DNA of 58,478 nucleotides from positions 1 through 58,478 of the forward strand of contig JBBRND010000027.1 of assembly GCA_038230515.1 (NCBI GenBank), in the 5' to 3' direction. Source of the stretch: JAPLDB01 sp038230515 (lineage in GTDB: Bacteria > Bacteroidota > Bacteroidia > AKYH767-A > 2013-40CM-41-45). A model generated the notes under the pieces. That model saw nothing but the letters and a program-made list of their open reading frames with translations. It was not told where the DNA came from and did not search any database. The translations under genes and the position numbers were made by a program. Positions 33,001 through 41,953 of this stretch are shown piece after piece. The stretch's first letter is position 1, and every line of letters begins with the position of its first letter.

Positions 33001-35517
33001 TTAACCAACTAATTCTTTAGCTACTTCCTGACTGATAACCTCCCAAACCACTTCATCATCGCCTTTCATTTTTATAATGATATGATCTCCTTTTTTAATC
33101 TGCCCTCCGATAATCATTTTTGAAATGGGTCTTCTTAGTTGATTGCGTATTACTCCGTTTATTTGACGCGCTCCGTACTTAGGAGTGAACCCGGTGAGAG
33201 CAAATTTCTTTTTCGCTTCTGCATCAATAGTAAGTTTAATGCCTTGTTTATCGAGTAGTTCGAGTAGCCCTTTCAGGTGGATGTCGAGAATTTTTACCAC
33301 GAGATCTTCAGAGATGGGAGCAAAAGGAACTACTTCGGTGAGACGGGCAAGAAACTCCGGTCTGAAATGCTTTGCCATTATTTCAATTAAATCAGAAGAC
33401 TTAGGCACTTCGTTTTTGCCAAACTTTTCAATGATCCATTCGCTACCGATATTGGAAGTAAAGAATATAATGGAGTTGGAGAAGTCGCCTGTTTTACCAA
33501 GCCGATCATTTAGTTTTCCCTCATCCAATACCTGAAGAAAAATATCAAACACTGCTTTGTGTGCTTTTTCAATTTCATCGAACAGAACTACACTGTATGG
33601 GTTCTGCCGGATTTTATTTACCAACTCTCCACCATTTTCATAGCCAACATAGCCGGGAGGGGAACCAATCATTAATGAAGTAGAATGTTCTTCTTTAAAC
33701 TCGCTCATGTCGAAACGAATCATGGCTTTCTCATCATTAAATAAATATTCAGCAATGGCTTTTACCAATTCCGTTTTTCCGGTTCCGGTAGGACCGGAGA
33801 GAAAAAATCCGCCAATGGGTTGTCCAGGTTTATTTAAGCCGGAGCGCGATTCGTAGATCGCATCTGCAATTGCCTGGATTGCGATGTCCTGCCCTACCAC
33901 ACGCTTGCGCAGATGTACATCAATGGTCTTTAATTTTTCCGCTTCTCCCGATTGAATTTTGCCGAGCGGAATTCCGGTCTTGTAAGAAACCACCGCAGCT
34001 ATGTCACTTCGTTCAACAGTATCTTTAGCAGTATTGAGAGAAAGTTCTTCTAACCTGGAAATAAGTTTATGAATAAAATCTTCGAGGGCATCTGGCGATT
34101 CAATTTTATTCGGATCAATTTCATCTTCTGCCTGACTAAGTATGACCGGACTTACTTTATTGCGCAACACTGTATGAAACCACCTGAGTTCACTTAATCG
34201 CTCCACCGCATCCTGATCTTTGAGTGCGCGCAGTTCTTCAAATGATATTCTGAGTTTGCCTACTTCCTGGGCTGTGGTATCACTCATCATTTTGATGGCT
34301 GCCATGGTGCGGTCAAGAAGATCAACAGCGGAATCAGGAAGTCGTCTGTCTTTGGAATATCTCTTCGCAAAGATTACGCAATCTGCAACTGCTGCCTTTG
34401 CTACTTTCAGTTTGTGATGCTCTTCAAACTTCGGAAGTATTTTCTCAAGCATCTTAATGGCTGCTTTAATATCCGGTTCTTCGATGCGGAGCGTTTCGAA
34501 CCTACGGCTTATGGCGTCATCCTTTTCAAAAATTTTTCGATATTCTTCGTTGGTTGTTGCTCCGATAACGGTGAGTTCTCCTCTTGCAAGTTCGGGCTTT
34601 AATAAATTAGCAGCACCGTTTCCGGCAGGTCCTTGGGGATCGAAGAGCGTATGTATTTCATCAATGAAAAGAATGGGCTTCTCAAATTGCTTAACTTCTT
34701 TTACGATATTTTTCAGCCGGTCTTCTATTTCGCCTTTGTAGCTGGCACCTGCAATCAGGGCTCCTAGATCGAGTTCGAATACACTTGCATTCTTCAGTGT
34801 TTCCGGCACATCGCCTGCAACAATGTTCAGGCAGAAGCCATCAATGAGCGCTGTTTTTCCTACGCCAGGTTCTCCAGTAAGTATTACGTTGGGTTTGCTT
34901 CTGCGACCGAGTACTTCTGTTACCATGCGTACTTCTTTATCGCGGCCGATGATGGCATCGTACTTTCCTTCTTTTGCTTTTGAAGTTCTGTCAATACAAT
35001 ATTTTAAAAGTGCTCCGGTTGATTTTGCTCCGCCTTGGCTTCCGTTGTTTCCCATCGTTGGCAGAATTGCACCCTGCACACTTGTATCACTTAGGTAGAG
35101 ATCAAGAATTTCTTTTTCAAGAATCGGAAATGTTTTTAGCTGATCCGGAGTGAAGCCAATGTTTGGTTTTGCGAGTGCAACGAGTAAACAGATGGGACTT
35201 ATTTCATGCAAGCCGAGTTTGAGACGCACATTGTCTGCTTCTTCAAAAACTGTTGAAACCTGTTTGTCACCTTTCGGTTCTTCAGGTGCTTTGCCACTCT
35301 TTGGGTATGATTCAATTCTTACATCAGCCCAGTCAGCAAGGTAGTGAACATCTTTGCCAATTGATTGCAGAAAGGGTGCGAGTGCAACTTCTTTATGAAG
35401 CAATGCTTTGAGAAGATGGGCGGGAGAGAATGTTTCGTGGCGGAACTCTCTAGCGAAAGCGCGGGCAATTGTTATTGCCTGCTTCGAAGATTCTGTTAGT
35501 GCTAAGTTTTCGTTCAT
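33001..35517 (-). CDS. tssH: T6SS AAA+ ATPase TssH (ClpV-like)
   Basis: An 838-residue Clp/HSP100 unfoldase that recycles contracted T6SS sheaths. The N-terminal Clp_N repeat domain (residues ~1-150: HETFSPAHLLKALLH) is followed by AAA module 1 (Walker A GEPGVGKTAL, Walker B ILFIDEIHTL), a middle region without the long ClpB coiled coil, and AAA module 2 (Walker A SGPTGTGKTEL, Walker B VVLFDEIEKAH). The short middle region and the position next to tssB-tssC argue for ClpV rather than ClpB. It is on the same strand as tssB and the vWA gene. Confidence 0.9.
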   Translation of the reverse strand: MNENLALTESSKQAITIARAFAREFRHETFSPAHLLKALLHKEVALAPFLQSIGKDVHYLADWADVRIESYPKSGKAPEEPKGDKQVSTVFEEADNVRLKLGLHEISPICLLVALAKPNIGFTPDQLKTFPILEKEILDLYLSDTSVQGAILPTMGNNGSQGGAKSTGALLKYCIDRTSKAKEGKYDAIIGRDKEVRMVTEVLGRRSKPNVILTGEPGVGKTALIDGFCLNIVAGDVPETLKNASVFELDLGALIAGASYKGEIEDRLKNIVKEVKQFEKPILFIDEIHTLFDPQGPAGNGAANLLKPELARGELTVIGATTNEEYRKIFEKDDAISRRFETLRIEEPDIKAAIKMLEKILPKFEEHHKLKVAKAAVADCVIFAKRYSKDRRLPDSAVDLLDRTMAAIKMMSDTTAQEVGKLRISFEELRALKDQDAVERLSELRWFHTVLRNKVSPVILSQAEDEIDPNKIESPDALEDFIHKLISRLEELSLNTAKDTVERSDIAAVVSYKTGIPLGKIQSGEAEKLKTIDVHLRKRVVGQDIAIQAIADAIYESRSGLNKPGQPIGGFFLSGPTGTGKTELVKAIAEYLFNDEKAMIRFDMSEFKEEHSTSLMIGSPPGYVGYENGGELVNKIRQNPYSVVLFDEIEKAHKAVFDIFLQVLDEGKLNDRLGKTGDFSNSIIFFTSNIGSEWIIEKFGKNEVPKSSDLIEIMAKHFRPEFLARLTEVVPFAPISEDLVVKILDIHLKGLLELLDKQGIKLTIDAEAKKKFALTGFTPKYGARQINGVIRNQLRRPISKMIIGGQIKKGDHIIIKMKGDDEVVWEVISQEVAKELVG

Positions 35518-35625
35518 ACTTTATTGTTACCGGTAGAAAGTGTAATTGAGAATGTCCGCCAAAATAAAAGAAAAGAATGGTGTATTCCAAAAAAAATTTT
35601 GCACCTGCCTTCGGCTTTCTGTTTT

Positions 35626-36774
35626 TTACTTGTAGTCCATGAGCGTGTATCCGTGTGCCTTTAGTACATCTGTGAGCCAGTTGATGGTGGTGATATCGAA
35701 TGTCTTCATGTTTTTATCTGCATCTAGATTTTTGTCTTTCATCCACTTTTCTTTGTCGGCCAGAAGTTGTTTTATGTCGCCTATTATTTTCTTGCGTTTG
35801 TATTTGTTGAAGATAATGTATGCGCGGAGGTCGGAATCTGTCATGTATTTCACAGTGTCAATCATGGAGGCGCGGTCAATGTTTGCAATTGCGAGCGGGT
35901 CTTTTGTATGGAGATCAATCATGTCCCAGTCAGAATTTTTGCCGAGGTATAAATCTGAAATCCGGAATTGCAGCCGGTAACGGTACCCTTCGCTGTTTGC
36001 TTTATAAATGTTTTCATCATCCTGTCGCTGTTCGATCCAGCGCTCTTTACCGCGCTCTCCATAATAGAGATAGGTATCGTTCAGTTTTCTGTTCAGGTTA
36101 AATAATTTATTCATATCAAAACCGCCAAGGTTTTCGTAGTATTCGAATTTTACCTGCATGCTTGTGTATTTTCCCTTGCCTCGTGTAGCAATATCCTCCC
36201 ACCCTTTTTGCTCTCCCATTCCGGAATTGTTAAGTAAGTAAATACTATTTACGATAATTCCCTGTTGCACCATTGCTTCAACAACTTTGCTGTAATGTTC
36301 GCCTCCCCCGGTAGTCACTAATCCATTGCCTCCCAAAAAAACTATTTTGATGGCATCGGTGCGTGTGCTCCACGAAACATTTTTTGAGCATACGTTCAAT
36401 GCAGCAGACACGTATTGATCGCCCTTTTCTATCTGTGAGCGAAGCTTAAACATTTCATGGCTCAGTCCTTCAATATCGTGGGTGAGGTCTTGTATTACTT
36501 TCACATAATAATTGTCTTTGCCGAAACTGGGGCGTGCAAAGCCCACAAAGCCGATGCGGAAATCAGTTTTCGGAAATGTATTGCTGAGAAGATTTACATA
36601 ATCCCACAGGTGATTGCGGAGACGATCTACAATGCCGTTTGTACTTCCACTCAGATCGAGACAAAACACAATGTCCACCGGTGCTCCGTAACGCTCGCCT
36701 GAACTGAGCGGTATGGCAGAAGTGGTAGCAATCAGTACAAGAAGAAAAAATATTCTGACAGCCCTTTTTTTCAT
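35626..36774 (-). CDS. Exported von Willebrand factor A domain protein near tssH
   Basis: A 382-residue protein with a signal peptide (MKKRAVRIFFLLVLIATTSA). Residues ~32-230 form a vWA domain whose metal-ion site motif is intact (CLDLSGSTNG, i.e. DxSxS), with a second hydrophobic strand ending in FLGGNG. The C-terminal ~150 residues are charged and helical (DIKQLLADKEKWMKDK). vWA domains bind protein partners through a divalent metal. It precedes tssH by 108 bp on the same strand, so an envelope scaffold role in the T6SS is plausible; this is context only. A second, degenerate vWA-like domain occurs in the TssR-like protein. Confidence 0.78.
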   Translation of the reverse strand: MKKRAVRIFFLLVLIATTSAIPLSSGERYGAPVDIVFCLDLSGSTNGIVDRLRNHLWDYVNLLSNTFPKTDFRIGFVGFARPSFGKDNYYVKVIQDLTHDIEGLSHEMFKLRSQIEKGDQYVSAALNVCSKNVSWSTRTDAIKIVFLGGNGLVTTGGGEHYSKVVEAMVQQGIIVNSIYLLNNSGMGEQKGWEDIATRGKGKYTSMQVKFEYYENLGGFDMNKLFNLNRKLNDTYLYYGERGKERWIEQRQDDENIYKANSEGYRYRLQFRISDLYLGKNSDWDMIDLHTKDPLAIANIDRASMIDTVKYMTDSDLRAYIIFNKYKRKKIIGDIKQLLADKEKWMKDKNLDADKNMKTFDITTINWLTDVLKAHGYTLMDYK

Positions 36775-36879
36775 TTAAAGTGGGACAAAGTTAACATCAA
36801 ATATACTTTACTATTAAATGTTGTTGATGAAGTTGCTTACATGATTTTGCAATTGTATCATCACAAAAATTTCATAGTG

Positions 36880-36887
36880 TATCTTTG
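36880..36887 (+). promoter_or_regulatory. Putative -7 box (TATCTTTG)
   Basis: An exact TAnnTTTG match with 6 nt to the ATG at 36894, the same geometry as at serA. It suggests a leaderless or near-leaderless transcript. No -33 element is obvious. Confidence 0.4.
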
Positions 36888-36893
36888 AAGCCG

Positions 36894-37247
36894 ATGGATG
36901 TTGAAGAATTAAAAAAAGTAAAAGAGAAATGGCAACTGCTCGTGCAGAAGCTGAAGAGCCAGTTTGACGAGGAGCCCGACCTGCAGGTTATTTTATTTCT
37001 GATTGGTGTGCAGGAATTCGGGAAGGGACTGCAACGTTTCAGCAAGGATGATAAACAAAACCTGATGCACATTGCAACGTGCCGTGTGCTGAGTGCATAC
37101 GGATATTACGAGTTTGAAAAAAAAGATGAGGATGGCTGGGATCACTACAAAACAATAAAACCAATGCCGACCATGAAACTTGGTGAACAGGATTTAATGC
37201 TTCGCCAGGCGGTGATCAGGTACTTTGAAGAGAATGGAGTGGTTTAA
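36894..37247 (+). CDS. Small conserved-type hypothetical protein
   Basis: A 117-residue, soluble, mostly helical protein (MDVEELKKVKEKWQLLVQ, then LQVILFLIGVQEFG, LMHIATCRVLSAYGYYEF and a final RQAVIRYFEENGVV). I do not know a function. The frame extends to a TTG at 36885, but the ATG at 36894 is preferred because the candidate promoter box overlaps the TTG. It is followed by the outer-membrane barrel gene after about 140 bp and is divergent from the vWA gene. Confidence 0.75.
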   Translation: MDVEELKKVKEKWQLLVQKLKSQFDEEPDLQVILFLIGVQEFGKGLQRFSKDDKQNLMHIATCRVLSAYGYYEFEKKDEDGWDHYKTIKPMPTMKLGEQDLMLRQAVIRYFEENGVV

Positions 37248-37386
37248 AATAAAACCAATTGCGGACGTTCGCCCATTCCGGGGCTTCATTCACCCACTAT
37301 AAACTCCGTTGGTCAAAAATCCGGATTTCGTAAAACAAATACTGCTACCTTTCGTCCAACAAATAAATTAAATACCGGAAGCCACC

Positions 37387-38409
37387 ATGATGAAACCAAT
37401 TCCCTTCCTTCTTTTTGCACTCGCCTTCTGCACGGCAGCACAGGCGCAACGCACCGCACAAATAAGCTATGCATCAGGCATGGTTAATTACATTGGCGAT
37501 CTTGGCAATGAAAAAAAATTTCCGTTCAGTTCTGCAAACATCGGAATGGATATTACTGTGCGCGATTTTTTGAACAACCCGGAAAAGTCGCATACATTGA
37601 ACAAGCCGTTTGGTGTAGAGATGCGCCTGAGCTGGCATCGTTTGCAGTATGATGAGACGCAAGCCGTAGGTGGCGCGCAGGGTGCAGCATTGCGCAACTA
37701 TCATCGCGGGATTAGTTTCCGAAATGATCTTTTCGGAATCAGCACACATGTAACTTATACACATTATGCAAGCAAGTATCGTCCGCTGTATAAGCAGCGC
37801 TTTGCTTATTTTTTGCTGGCGGGTGTGGGAGCATTTTACGGCACACCTAAAGCAGATCTCTTTCACGGAAGCATTGATCAAAAGAACAGGTATTATTTCT
37901 GGAATGACGGAACCATTCATGATGTTTCAGAAAAATCGGGACAGAAAGGAAACGTGATTGAAAAAGACGGAGTGTATGAAACCAATCTGCGTGATTGGCA
38001 CACGGAAGGGCAGGGGCATGGAACTGAAGGCGGCAGAAAGAAAGAGTACAGGAATGTTAATGTTGGTTTTCCGCTGGGTGTGGGTATCCGCTACGGATGG
38101 AATAAAAATGTTACGATTTCTGCGGAGGTTGATTATTATTATTTCCTCACCGATTATCTGGATGATGTGAGTGGACGCTACGCAACTTACGATGAACTGA
38201 AGGCAAGTTTTCCTGATCAGAATAAATATGAGTTAGCGAAATACATTACTGACCCAACGGGTTATGGATCGAGCGGGGAAATAAATGTGGCTACCAGCCC
38301 GCGTGGAAATCCGAACCTGGCTGATGCTTTTACATACGTAAGTGTGGAGGTGGCTTACAAGATTACGCTTAAACAAAAAGGCGTGTACGGACAGCTCGCA
38401 AAAAATTAA
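37387..38409 (+). CDS. Outer-membrane beta-barrel protein, DUF6089-like
   Basis: A 340-residue protein with signal peptide MMKPIPFLLFALAFCTAAQAQ. Alternating strands run throughout, and there are two diagnostic stretches, ISYASGMVNYIGDLGNE near the start and DYYYFLTDYLDDVSGRY near residue 250, which match the DUF6089 barrel type of Bacteroidota. It would sit in the outer membrane; its role is unknown. A TACCTTTC box lies at 37346. Its transcript should end at the hairpin at 38443. Confidence 0.8.
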   Translation: MMKPIPFLLFALAFCTAAQAQRTAQISYASGMVNYIGDLGNEKKFPFSSANIGMDITVRDFLNNPEKSHTLNKPFGVEMRLSWHRLQYDETQAVGGAQGAALRNYHRGISFRNDLFGISTHVTYTHYASKYRPLYKQRFAYFLLAGVGAFYGTPKADLFHGSIDQKNRYYFWNDGTIHDVSEKSGQKGNVIEKDGVYETNLRDWHTEGQGHGTEGGRKKEYRNVNVGFPLGVGIRYGWNKNVTISAEVDYYYFLTDYLDDVSGRYATYDELKASFPDQNKYELAKYITDPTGYGSSGEINVATSPRGNPNLADAFTYVSVEVAYKITLKQKGVYGQLAKN

Positions 38410-38442
38410 ATTTGTTTTTTATAGTGTATGTGTTTTGAGGTT

Positions 38443-38474
38443 AGCGGGCATCTGAAGAGGTGCCTGCTTTTTTT
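38443..38474 (+). terminator. Intrinsic terminator after the barrel gene
   Basis: AGCGGGCA pairs with TGCCTGCT (one G-U) around a 10-nt loop, followed by a run of T. Confidence 0.8.
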
Positions 38475-38501
38475 AATGGTGGAATTTTTATCGGAACCAA
38501 A

Positions 38502-38582
38502 TTATTCAATCACAAACTTTCCGGTTGCCCACTGCCCTCGGTTAGTTCTTAGCTGAAAAAAATACAAGCCATCGCACAGGCA
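38502..38582 (-). pseudogene. Orphan T9SS sorting-domain tail, fragment 1
   Basis: The minus-strand frame ending at 38502 reads DGLYFFQLRTNR then GQWATGKFVIE and stop, the classical end of a T9SS type A sorting domain. It has no attached protein: upstream of ~27 codons the sequence turns into repeat DNA (CAGCGCGCGAAGAC). It is a relic of a deleted surface-protein gene. Confidence 0.75.
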
Positions 38583-38632
38583 GCGCGCGAAGACCTGACA
38601 GAACTGAACTTGTGCCGGCTAGCTGAGTATTA

Positions 38633-40171
38633 TTACTCTTTCACAAATTTCTTACTCAGCACTTCTCTATCTGTTCTCAAAGTTACAATGTACATGCCGT
38701 TTGCAAACTCAGCGCAGTTTAAATCTTTGGTGTAATACCCCCTGCCTCCTGAAGGGGGAACAAGCAGCCCTTCCTGTTTGTAAACTTCTCTGCCCGTCAA
38801 ATCAAAAACACTCAACAAATAATTTTTGCCTCTCAACCCTTCTGCATTTATAAAAGCAACCTGCCACCCGCCATGATAAAACACATACAACTCTTCCTGC
38901 CTACTGCCGCTGCCTACTGCCGCTATTCCTGTAACTGTATCGCATAGACTATTTAATACTGCGCCCATTTCATAATCGGGATTGTTAGGCAAGCCCCAGT
39001 AGCAGCGCCCTTGCCCTAAGTTAAAGCTAAACGGTGCAAACCCACAGGCCACGCCCGGGCTATCGGGGTAGTTGATGACGGAGAGGTTGTTGTTGACGGT
39101 GTTGAAAGTACTATCGGGGTATGGGTAATTAAAATGTACCCCATCACTGTATGCACAAGTAAGATATATTTTTCCATCCGGTGCCAATCTCATTGCGCCT
39201 CCTGCAATTGGAGTAGTAAAATAACTCCATATTGTATCTGCGGAAGCAAATATATTCGGAGCATTGAGATCAAACTGAATTAGATACGATGGGTAATTTG
39301 GAATACTATCGGTATATTTAGAAACATATAACAATTGTTCGTTTGGCGAAAATGCTGCACCATTGTAGTAAGGATAAGGTGCACTTGTTGCTTCGGGAGA
39401 AATAGTATGATCTAAGGCTATTATACCTGTACACCTCTCAAAAGAAAACAGTTCAATTAGCCCAGCCAAATTAAATCCGACAAATTTATTACCCGTTATA
39501 GAGAATGAAAAAGAATAAATATTTCCGTGAACAAGGGAACCAGCGTTTAAAATAAACGGACCTGATATACCTGAAGGAGAAATAAGGAATTCATAAAATT
39601 CATTATTTACAGTATCTGATCTTCTTGCTAATAGCCACCAATCTCTACCATTTCCGTGTTTAACAGCAATGATTCCATCGTCTATAGGGTAACTTAACAT
39701 CTGAATATTTTTTAAGCTAACTGCACCTCTACTGCTATCTTGATTCATATCTATAACAGAATAGAATAACCCAAGACCACCTGTAACATTTATAGAAAAT
39801 AAGTAATATTTATATTGGATATCTGGCATCGGAATAATTACCTGCTCCTGATACCATAGTTCAGATATTATTTTATCTCCGTTAACCATCCTTCGGTGAA
39901 ATCTGTTATATGCTTCACCATTGGAGTCAGGAGGACCTCCGAACATTCCTTGAGTATTATAAGAAGAATAAAACAATAAATTACCAGTCATGTCACAAAT
40001 TGAAGCACAAGAACCGCGGGATTTACAGGCACTATTAGTTGGAACAGGGTTAGATATTATGTTAAAGTCAATGCCGGCCGAATCGCCTAAACACCACACA
40101 GAATTTCTGTTTTGTGCACTTGAACAAAATGGCAGGAAAAATAAAAATAAAGGAAGTAATTTTGTTTTCAT
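38633..40171 (-). CDS. T9SS-exported beta-propeller-like surface protein, paralogue 1
   Basis: A 512-residue secreted protein: signal peptide MKTKLLPLFLFFLPFCSSAQ, then repeats with propeller-like features (SVWCLGDSAGIDFN, GNLLFYSS, HGNGRDWWLL, APDGKIYLT), and a T9SS C-terminal domain (VFDLTGREVYKQEG to LSKKFVKE). The family resembles the Bacteroidota proteins sometimes annotated as adventurous-gliding or WD40-like. It is a tandem duplicate of the next gene (same length, very similar start and end). Its ATG directly follows the stop of that gene with no gap. The C-terminal domain contains a palindromic insertion encoding VPPSGGRG. Confidence 0.85.
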   Translation of the reverse strand: MKTKLLPLFLFFLPFCSSAQNRNSVWCLGDSAGIDFNIISNPVPTNSACKSRGSCASICDMTGNLLFYSSYNTQGMFGGPPDSNGEAYNRFHRRMVNGDKIISELWYQEQVIIPMPDIQYKYYLFSINVTGGLGLFYSVIDMNQDSSRGAVSLKNIQMLSYPIDDGIIAVKHGNGRDWWLLARRSDTVNNEFYEFLISPSGISGPFILNAGSLVHGNIYSFSFSITGNKFVGFNLAGLIELFSFERCTGIIALDHTISPEATSAPYPYYNGAAFSPNEQLLYVSKYTDSIPNYPSYLIQFDLNAPNIFASADTIWSYFTTPIAGGAMRLAPDGKIYLTCAYSDGVHFNYPYPDSTFNTVNNNLSVINYPDSPGVACGFAPFSFNLGQGRCYWGLPNNPDYEMGAVLNSLCDTVTGIAAVGSGSRQEELYVFYHGGWQVAFINAEGLRGKNYLLSVFDLTGREVYKQEGLLVPPSGGRGYYTKDLNCAEFANGMYIVTLRTDREVLSKKFVKE

Positions 40172-41710
40172 TTATTCTTTCACAAATTTCTTACTCAGCA
40201 TTTCTTTTTCTGTTTGCAGCTTTACAATGTACATGCCGCTTGCAAAAGATGCGCAGTTTAAATCTTTGGTGTAATACCCCCTGCCTCCTGAAGGGGGAAC
40301 AAGCAGCCCTTCCTGTTTGTAAACTTCATGGCCCATCAAATCATAAACGCTGAGCGCATAGTTTTTTCCTTGCAGCCCTTCTGCATTTATAAAAGCTACT
40401 TGCCAGCCGCCATGATAAAACACATGCAATACTCCCCTCTCCTCTGGAGAGGGGCTGGGGGTGAGGCCTACAGGAAGTGAATCGCAGCCGCTGCCAATTA
40501 AGGGACCCATTTCATAATCGGGGTTATTAGGCAACGCATTATATGTTCTCTTGCCGCCTAAGTAAAAAGAGAACGGCTGAAAATCGCAAGCCATACCTAA
40601 ACTATCCGGTTGGTTTATTACACTCAGGCTTTCGTTTACGTAGTTTCTAACACTGTCAGGGTAGTCAGTATAATTACCATAATCAGTACTTAAATATATT
40701 TTATCATCAGGCGCTAACCTGATATGAAATGGTTGTTCCGGAAAAACAAAAGTGTAAATTGTATTTTTGCTTGCTTGAATATTTCCAGCAAGCAAATCAT
40801 ACTGGATTAAATAACCAATTCCGCCAGTACATCCACCAATGCAATCAGTAAGCAGATACAGCCGCGTACCTTCAGGTGAAAATGCAACGCTTCTCATTTC
40901 TCCCGGTACGGCATGATTTTCAGGTTCAATAATTATTGGATTAGTGAAACGCCCTGCGCATCTGTCAAAATCAAATATCTCAAGCAAGTTATTCCAAGTA
41001 CATATTGCAAGTTTGTTTCCATCTTTGGAAAATCTTAATTGCCCTGCATCACTTATAATGTCCACTCCAACAGAATCAATAATTGGAGGTGAAATTCCAA
41101 ATGGACTAATTAAATAATTATAGAAGACATTATTATTACCATTGTTAATACCGCTTAACTTCAATACCAACCACCAATCTCTACCATTACCGTGTTTTAT
41201 GGCAGTAATTCCTTCAAATGGATACATACCGGTCATTTGAATATTCTTTGCAATTACTTTTCCAAGTCCTCCATTTTGGCTTAGGTCAACAATACTATAA
41301 TACAGACCTATTTGAGCAACTCCGCTGCCCGTGGAAAAAAGATAATAGAGGTTTGAGCTATTGGGGAATGGAATAATTGCCAGTTCTTGGTACCAACCTT
41401 CACCTACTATAGTATCTCCATTATCCATTACTTGCCCTGTACTATTATAGATTACTGTTAGCTGATGAATTGCCTGAAGATAAAGATACATGTAAAACGT
41501 ACTTGAATAAAAAAGCAAATTGCCTGTGCTGTCGCTTATCGAAACACTACTACCACGTGCATTAATAGAAGACGTGATAGGAACGGGTGAACTTAGGTTA
41601 CTGAAATTTATTCCTGCACTATCACCGAAACACCAATTGGCATTTCGATTTTGAGCAGTTGAACAGAATGGAAGGAAAAATAAAAATAAAGGAAGTATTT
41701 TTGTTTTCAT
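40172..41710 (-). CDS. T9SS-exported beta-propeller-like surface protein, paralogue 2
   Basis: A 512-residue paralogue of the gene downstream. It shares signal peptide MKTKILPLFLFFLPFCSTAQ, the opening CFGDSAGINFS, HGNGRDWWLVL, the terminal sorting domain and ~70 bp of identical DNA around 40240-40310, a sign of recent duplication or gene conversion. It differs in the linker before the sorting domain, where a 9-bp perfect hairpin (40434-40454) encodes LTPSPSPEERG. The stop (TAA, 40172-40174) is immediately followed by the next ATG. It is probably co-transcribed with paralogue 1. Surface role unknown. Confidence 0.85.
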   Translation of the reverse strand: MKTKILPLFLFFLPFCSTAQNRNANWCFGDSAGINFSNLSSPVPITSSINARGSSVSISDSTGNLLFYSSTFYMYLYLQAIHQLTVIYNSTGQVMDNGDTIVGEGWYQELAIIPFPNSSNLYYLFSTGSGVAQIGLYYSIVDLSQNGGLGKVIAKNIQMTGMYPFEGITAIKHGNGRDWWLVLKLSGINNGNNNVFYNYLISPFGISPPIIDSVGVDIISDAGQLRFSKDGNKLAICTWNNLLEIFDFDRCAGRFTNPIIIEPENHAVPGEMRSVAFSPEGTRLYLLTDCIGGCTGGIGYLIQYDLLAGNIQASKNTIYTFVFPEQPFHIRLAPDDKIYLSTDYGNYTDYPDSVRNYVNESLSVINQPDSLGMACDFQPFSFYLGGKRTYNALPNNPDYEMGPLIGSGCDSLPVGLTPSPSPEERGVLHVFYHGGWQVAFINAEGLQGKNYALSVYDLMGHEVYKQEGLLVPPSGGRGYYTKDLNCASFASGMYIVKLQTEKEMLSKKFVKE

Positions 41711-41761
41711 TTACTCTTTCACAAATTTCTTACTAAGCACTTCGTTTTCTGTTTGTTGTAA
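41711..41761 (-). pseudogene. Orphan T9SS sorting-domain tail, fragment 2
   Basis: Directly upstream of paralogue 2 the minus frame reads LQQTENEVLSKKFVKE and stop, ending exactly where the two intact paralogues end (LSKKFVKE). Its stop adjoins the ATG of paralogue 2 just as paralogue 2 adjoins paralogue 1. It is the remnant of a third tandem copy whose body has been lost. Confidence 0.85.
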
Positions 41762-41953
41762 AGATAAGGAATGTTTGAGTGGAGCAAGTTGCAGGTTTGC
41801 TTTTTTTACATGGGTAGGGGTTGTGTTTGCATGGAGCAAAATATCGGGTCTCGCTTACACACATGCAGCGCGCGAAGACTCAACAGCGCGAAAATCTTGA
41901 TAATTTGCTGTTTTTCGCAAATACTTCCAGAGAAATACGAAATACTTCGCGTG

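Noticed and set aside
30353..36774. Extracellular contractile injection (phage-tail-like) system
   Set aside because: The tube, sheath and ClpV-type proteins fit the Bacteroidota T6SS branch, and no tail-fibre, baseplate or spike genes of eCIS type are present.
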